A stretch of DNA of 64,000 bases from Chryseobacterium sp. SORGH_AS_0447 (GTDB lineage: Bacteria; Bacteroidota; Bacteroidia; Flavobacteriales; Weeksellaceae): positions 2,474,501 to 2,538,500 of the forward strand of contig NZ_JAUTAR010000001.1 of NCBI RefSeq assembly GCF_030818695.1. Direction: 5' to 3'. Position 1 is the first letter of the stretch, and the number at the start of each line of letters is the position of its first letter. A program made the translations under genes and the position numbers. The notes below the pieces were generated by a model. It made no database searches and was not told where the DNA came from. It saw only the letters and a list, made by a program, of their open reading frames with translations. Positions 61,751 to 64,000 of this stretch are shown here, piece by piece.

Positions 61751-61815
61751 GAAAAACGAATGGTAATGGTCAAAGGTGAATAGTGAATTTTGTTCCGCGA
61801 GTGAATGGAGAATTG
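61751..61815. repeat. Partial copy of the GTGAATGGT palindrome family
   Basis: Contains GAATGGTAATGGTC, GGTGAATAGTGAATTTTGTT and CGCGAGTGAATGG, resembling one arm of the elements at 27.1 and 47.9 kb. Confidence 0.55.
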
Positions 61816-62113
61816 TCTGTGTTAGAATTAAATCGAATAGAAATATTGTAGTCTCTTCTAAGTTAAACGGCTTTGTGAGACTTGAAACCTGTAGCATCTA
61901 AAAATTCCTGTGTTTTTTGTATTCAGAAGTCAGGATTTCAGTTTAAATCATATTCTTTCTTTTGATTTTCTATCCGGAAACTTTTTTCAGCAATTATTTG
62001 AAGTTGAATTTGCTTAGTCATTCATCCGGCTAATAAAATTATCCAGCACGAAAAAACCGGAAATTTTCCTGATGAATCCCCTGAAATCCATGTTAAAATT
62101 CTTTCCAATTCCG

Positions 62114-62121
62114 TATCTTTG
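62114..62121 (+). promoter_or_regulatory. -7 promoter element of menB
   Basis: TATCTTTG, 18 bases before the menB ATG at 62140. It overlaps the in-frame TTG at 62119, which argues against that codon as the start. Confidence 0.55.
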
Positions 62122-62139
62122 GGAAAAATTTTTACAAAA

Positions 62140-62976
62140 ATGATCGAGTGGAAAACCGCCAAAGAATACGAGGATATTACCTATAAAAAATGTAACGGGG
62201 TAGCAAGAATTGCTTTCAACAGACCGGAAATCCGTAACGCTTTCAGGCCCAAAACAACCTCGGAACTGTACGATGCTTTTTATGATGCTTACGAAGACGC
62301 TTCCATTGGCGTGGTGCTGCTTTCCGGAGAAGGGCCAAGCCCAAAAGATGGTGGCTGGGCATTCTGCAGCGGGGGAGACCAGAAGGCAAGAGGACATCAG
62401 GGATATGTAGGAGAGGACGGGAGACACCGTTTAAATATTCTTGAAGTTCAGCGGTTGATCCGTTTTATGCCAAAAGTCGTAATCGCGGTAGTACCGGGAT
62501 GGGCAGTCGGCGGAGGACACTCGCTTCATGTGGTTTGTGATTTGACTTTAGCCAGTGAAGAGCATGCGATTTTCAAGCAGACGGATGCCGACGTCACCAG
62601 TTTCGACGGTGGTTACGGTTCCGCTTACCTTGCAAAAATGGTGGGTCAGAAAAAAGCCCGCGAAATTTTCTTTTTGGGCAGAAATTATTCCGCTCAGGAG
62701 GCTTTTGAAATGGGAATGGTTAATAAAGTGGTTCCGCATGCCGAATTGGAAGATACCGCCTATGGATGGGCCCAGGAAATCCTGGCAAAATCCCCGACCT
62801 CGATCAGGATGCTGAAATTTGCCATGAACCTTACCGACGACGGAATGGTAGGCCAGCAGGTTTTTGCAGGCGAAGCGACGCGTCTTGCTTACATGACGGA
62901 AGAAGCCAAAGAAGGAAGAAACGCATTCCTTGAAAAAAGAAAACCGGACTTCGGAGAAAATCAATGGATATCGTAA
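62140..62976 (+). CDS. menB: 1,4-dihydroxy-2-naphthoyl-CoA synthase
   Basis: Crotonase-fold enzyme of menaquinone synthesis that closes the naphthoquinone ring of o-succinylbenzoyl-CoA; 278 residues from the ATG at 62140. MenB-specific elements are CSGGDQKARGHQGY near the active site, the Gly-rich GWAVGGGHSLHVVCDLTLASEEHAIF oxyanion segment, QTDADVTSFDGGYGSAYLAK, and the C-terminal FLEKRKPDF. It is directly followed by menA, completing two steps of quinone synthesis. Confidence 0.96.
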   Translation: MIEWKTAKEYEDITYKKCNGVARIAFNRPEIRNAFRPKTTSELYDAFYDAYEDASIGVVLLSGEGPSPKDGGWAFCSGGDQKARGHQGYVGEDGRHRLNILEVQRLIRFMPKVVIAVVPGWAVGGGHSLHVVCDLTLASEEHAIFKQTDADVTSFDGGYGSAYLAKMVGQKKAREIFFLGRNYSAQEAFEMGMVNKVVPHAELEDTAYGWAQEILAKSPTSIRMLKFAMNLTDDGMVGQQVFAGEATRLAYMTEEAKEGRNAFLEKRKPDFGENQWIS

Positions 62977-62985
62977 AAATATAAG

Positions 62986-63044
62986 TGATGAGTAATTGGT
63001 AATGAGCAATTTTTATTACCGATTACTCATTGCCCATTACTCAT
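62986..63044. repeat. Intergenic imperfect palindrome between menB and menA
   Basis: ATGAGTAATTGGTAATGAGC (62989) is mirrored by ATTACTCATTGCCCATTACT (63024) with a few mismatches around a short loop. It lies inside the menB-menA unit. Confidence 0.75.
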
Positions 63045-63049
63045 AAACT

Positions 63050-63979
63050 ATGACAGATTGGATAAAAGCCGCAAGGCTTAGAACATTACCGCTTTCCTTA
63101 AGCGGAATTATCATGGGATCTTTTATTGCCCGTTGGAGACTTTACAATGAAGGCAGAACCTGGGACTGGAGGATCTTTGCACTCGCTCTGGTGGTGACTT
63201 TACTTTATCAGGTACTTTCCAACTATGCCAACGATTACGGCGACGGAATCAAAGGGACGGATACCAAAAGAGCCACTGAAGCGGAAGCAAGAGCCGTAGC
63301 TTCAGGGAGAATTACCGCTAAGCAAATGAAAAATGCGGTTATTCTATTTTCCGTTTTGTCTTTTGTAGCCACTGTTGCACTCTTATATCTGGCATTTGTA
63401 CCGGAATATATGAATGAATTTTACATTTTCATCGGTCTGGGGATTGCCTGTATTTTAGCAGCCATCGGTTATACGATCGGGAAAAAACCTTATGGTTATA
63501 TGGGGTTGGGAGATCTTTTCGTGTTCGTCTTTTTCGGACTGGTTTCCGTTTGCGGAAGCTATTTTCTATTTACCAAATCGTTCAGCTGGGATATGCTGTT
63601 GCCGGGAGCGGCAATCGGAATGATGAGCATGGCAGTCCTCAACTTGAATAACATGAGGGATATCGAAAGTGATAAATTATCCGGGAAAAACAGTTTTGCC
63701 CTTCGCATCGGATTCAAAAAAGCCATGATCTATGAAATGGTCCTGCTTAATCTTCCTTTGATCTTCATCCTGATGTTCCTTGGGGTAAACGGATTTTTCC
63801 AGACACAGAACTACTACGTTTTTATTGTGATGATCTTAATGCTTCCTTTGATGAGGATCAGAAGAAACATTATGACCGTAAAAAATCCTCGAGAGCTTGA
63901 TCCGTTTTTGAAGCAGGTAGGAATTATAACCTTAATGATTGCTGTTCTTACGGCAGCCGGACTTAATCTGTTTCATTAG
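63050..63979 (+). CDS. menA: 1,4-dihydroxy-2-naphthoate polyprenyltransferase
   Basis: UbiA-family membrane enzyme of 309 residues that attaches the isoprenoid chain to 1,4-dihydroxy-2-naphthoate. The start DWIKAARLRTLPLSLSGIIMG is typical of MenA. First Asp-rich motif NYANDYGDGIKGTD (about 61-74); second NNMRDIESDKLSGKN (about 201-215), followed by FALRIGFKKAMIYE. About nine membrane helices. Together with menB it serves the menaquinone-based respiratory chain expected of flavobacteria. The stop is inside the window. Confidence 0.95.
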   Translation: MTDWIKAARLRTLPLSLSGIIMGSFIARWRLYNEGRTWDWRIFALALVVTLLYQVLSNYANDYGDGIKGTDTKRATEAEARAVASGRITAKQMKNAVILFSVLSFVATVALLYLAFVPEYMNEFYIFIGLGIACILAAIGYTIGKKPYGYMGLGDLFVFVFFGLVSVCGSYFLFTKSFSWDMLLPGAAIGMMSMAVLNLNNMRDIESDKLSGKNSFALRIGFKKAMIYEMVLLNLPLIFILMFLGVNGFFQTQNYYVFIVMILMLPLMRIRRNIMTVKNPRELDPFLKQVGIITLMIAVLTAAGLNLFH

Positions 63980-64000
63980 ATAAATAAGACGCGAAAAGAA

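Larger units (their letters stand above)
61689..62139. other. Spacer between the TPR gene and menB
   Basis: Holds the terminator at 61714-61745, an incomplete copy of the GTGAATGGT palindrome (61751-61815) and the menB -7 element (62114-62121). No other signal is seen in the AT-rich remainder. Confidence 0.65.

Noticed and set aside
62119..62139. TTG at 62119 as start of menB
   Set aside because: It overlaps TATCTTTG, a promoter element, and the seven extra residues have no family match; ATG at 62140 is better.
1..64000. CRISPR arrays, prophage, insertion sequences, antibiotic-resistance genes
   Set aside because: No direct-repeat/spacer pattern, transposase, integrase or phage structural genes seen, apart from the T6SS baseplate pair which is not phage-derived in context. 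gyrA has the susceptible-type Ser/Asp pair.

Overview
The window looks like a chromosomal segment of a flavobacterium of the Weeksellaceae, most likely Chryseobacterium or a close relative. This is inferred from several signals. Four secreted proteins end in type A sorting domains of the type IX secretion system. Many genes are preceded by the Bacteroidota -7 element TAnnTTTG, and three or four also by a TTG about 18-20 bases upstream. Ribosome-binding sites are poor. The ATP synthase operon lacks the beta and epsilon genes, as is usual in this phylum. Base composition is AT-rich. I saw no rRNA, tRNA, CRISPR array, prophage or transposase gene.

Layout. 1-2.7 kb: 5' part of an acyltransferase E2 gene, a frameshifted SAM-hydrolase-type gene and phoH. 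2.8-6.4 kb: five tandem small outer-membrane beta-barrel genes, one with two frameshifts. 6.4-8.1 kb: TM2 protein and ffh on the minus strand. 8.3-13.8 kb: a small membrane protein and atpBEFHAG. 13.9-18.2 kb: CNNM/CBS protein, clpS, udk, an FtsB-like gene and a mutase small subunit. 18.5-22.1 kb: DinB, a frameshifted methyltransferase, a lipoprotein and an M20 dipeptidase. 22.2-25.2 kb: two T9SS cargo proteins and an SDR. 25.4-29.3 kb: etfBA, a bifunctional nuclease and a nucleoside permease. 29.4-31.8 kb: ECF sigma factor, a membrane anti-sigma-like protein and a secreted barrel-like protein. 31.9-35.3 kb: membrane protein, thiolase and an Atg22-like MFS protein. 35.5-42.2 kb: T9SS metalloprotease, frameshifted GHMP (mevalonate) kinase, UbiA prenyltransferase, proline dehydrogenase and a T9SS protein. 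42.4-45.6 kb: a possible 28-codon gene or small RNA, an XRE-type regulator with an operator array, an M14 carboxypeptidase and a DUF4920 protein. 46.2-50.7 kb: APC permease and two type VI baseplate genes. 51-63.98 kb: uvrA, small secreted proteins, gyrA, a TPR protein, menB and menA.

Most of the window is core metabolism and cell-envelope biology: respiration (atp, etf, menaquinone), acyl-CoA metabolism (thiolase, mutase), DNA maintenance (uvrA, gyrA) and surface or secreted proteins. The most notable unexplained structures are four points. First, an array of four TTACAAATGTAA-type sites at 22-23 bp spacing overlaps the promoter of an XRE-family regulator, with two more copies before the neighbouring carboxypeptidase gene. 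Second, a promoter-28-codon ORF-terminator unit lies next to that regulator. Third, imperfect palindromes lie between genes, several inside operons (atpA-atpG, etfB-etfA, menB-menA). Fourth, four genes carry single-base insertions, five in all and every one +1; these may be sequence errors or real lesions.
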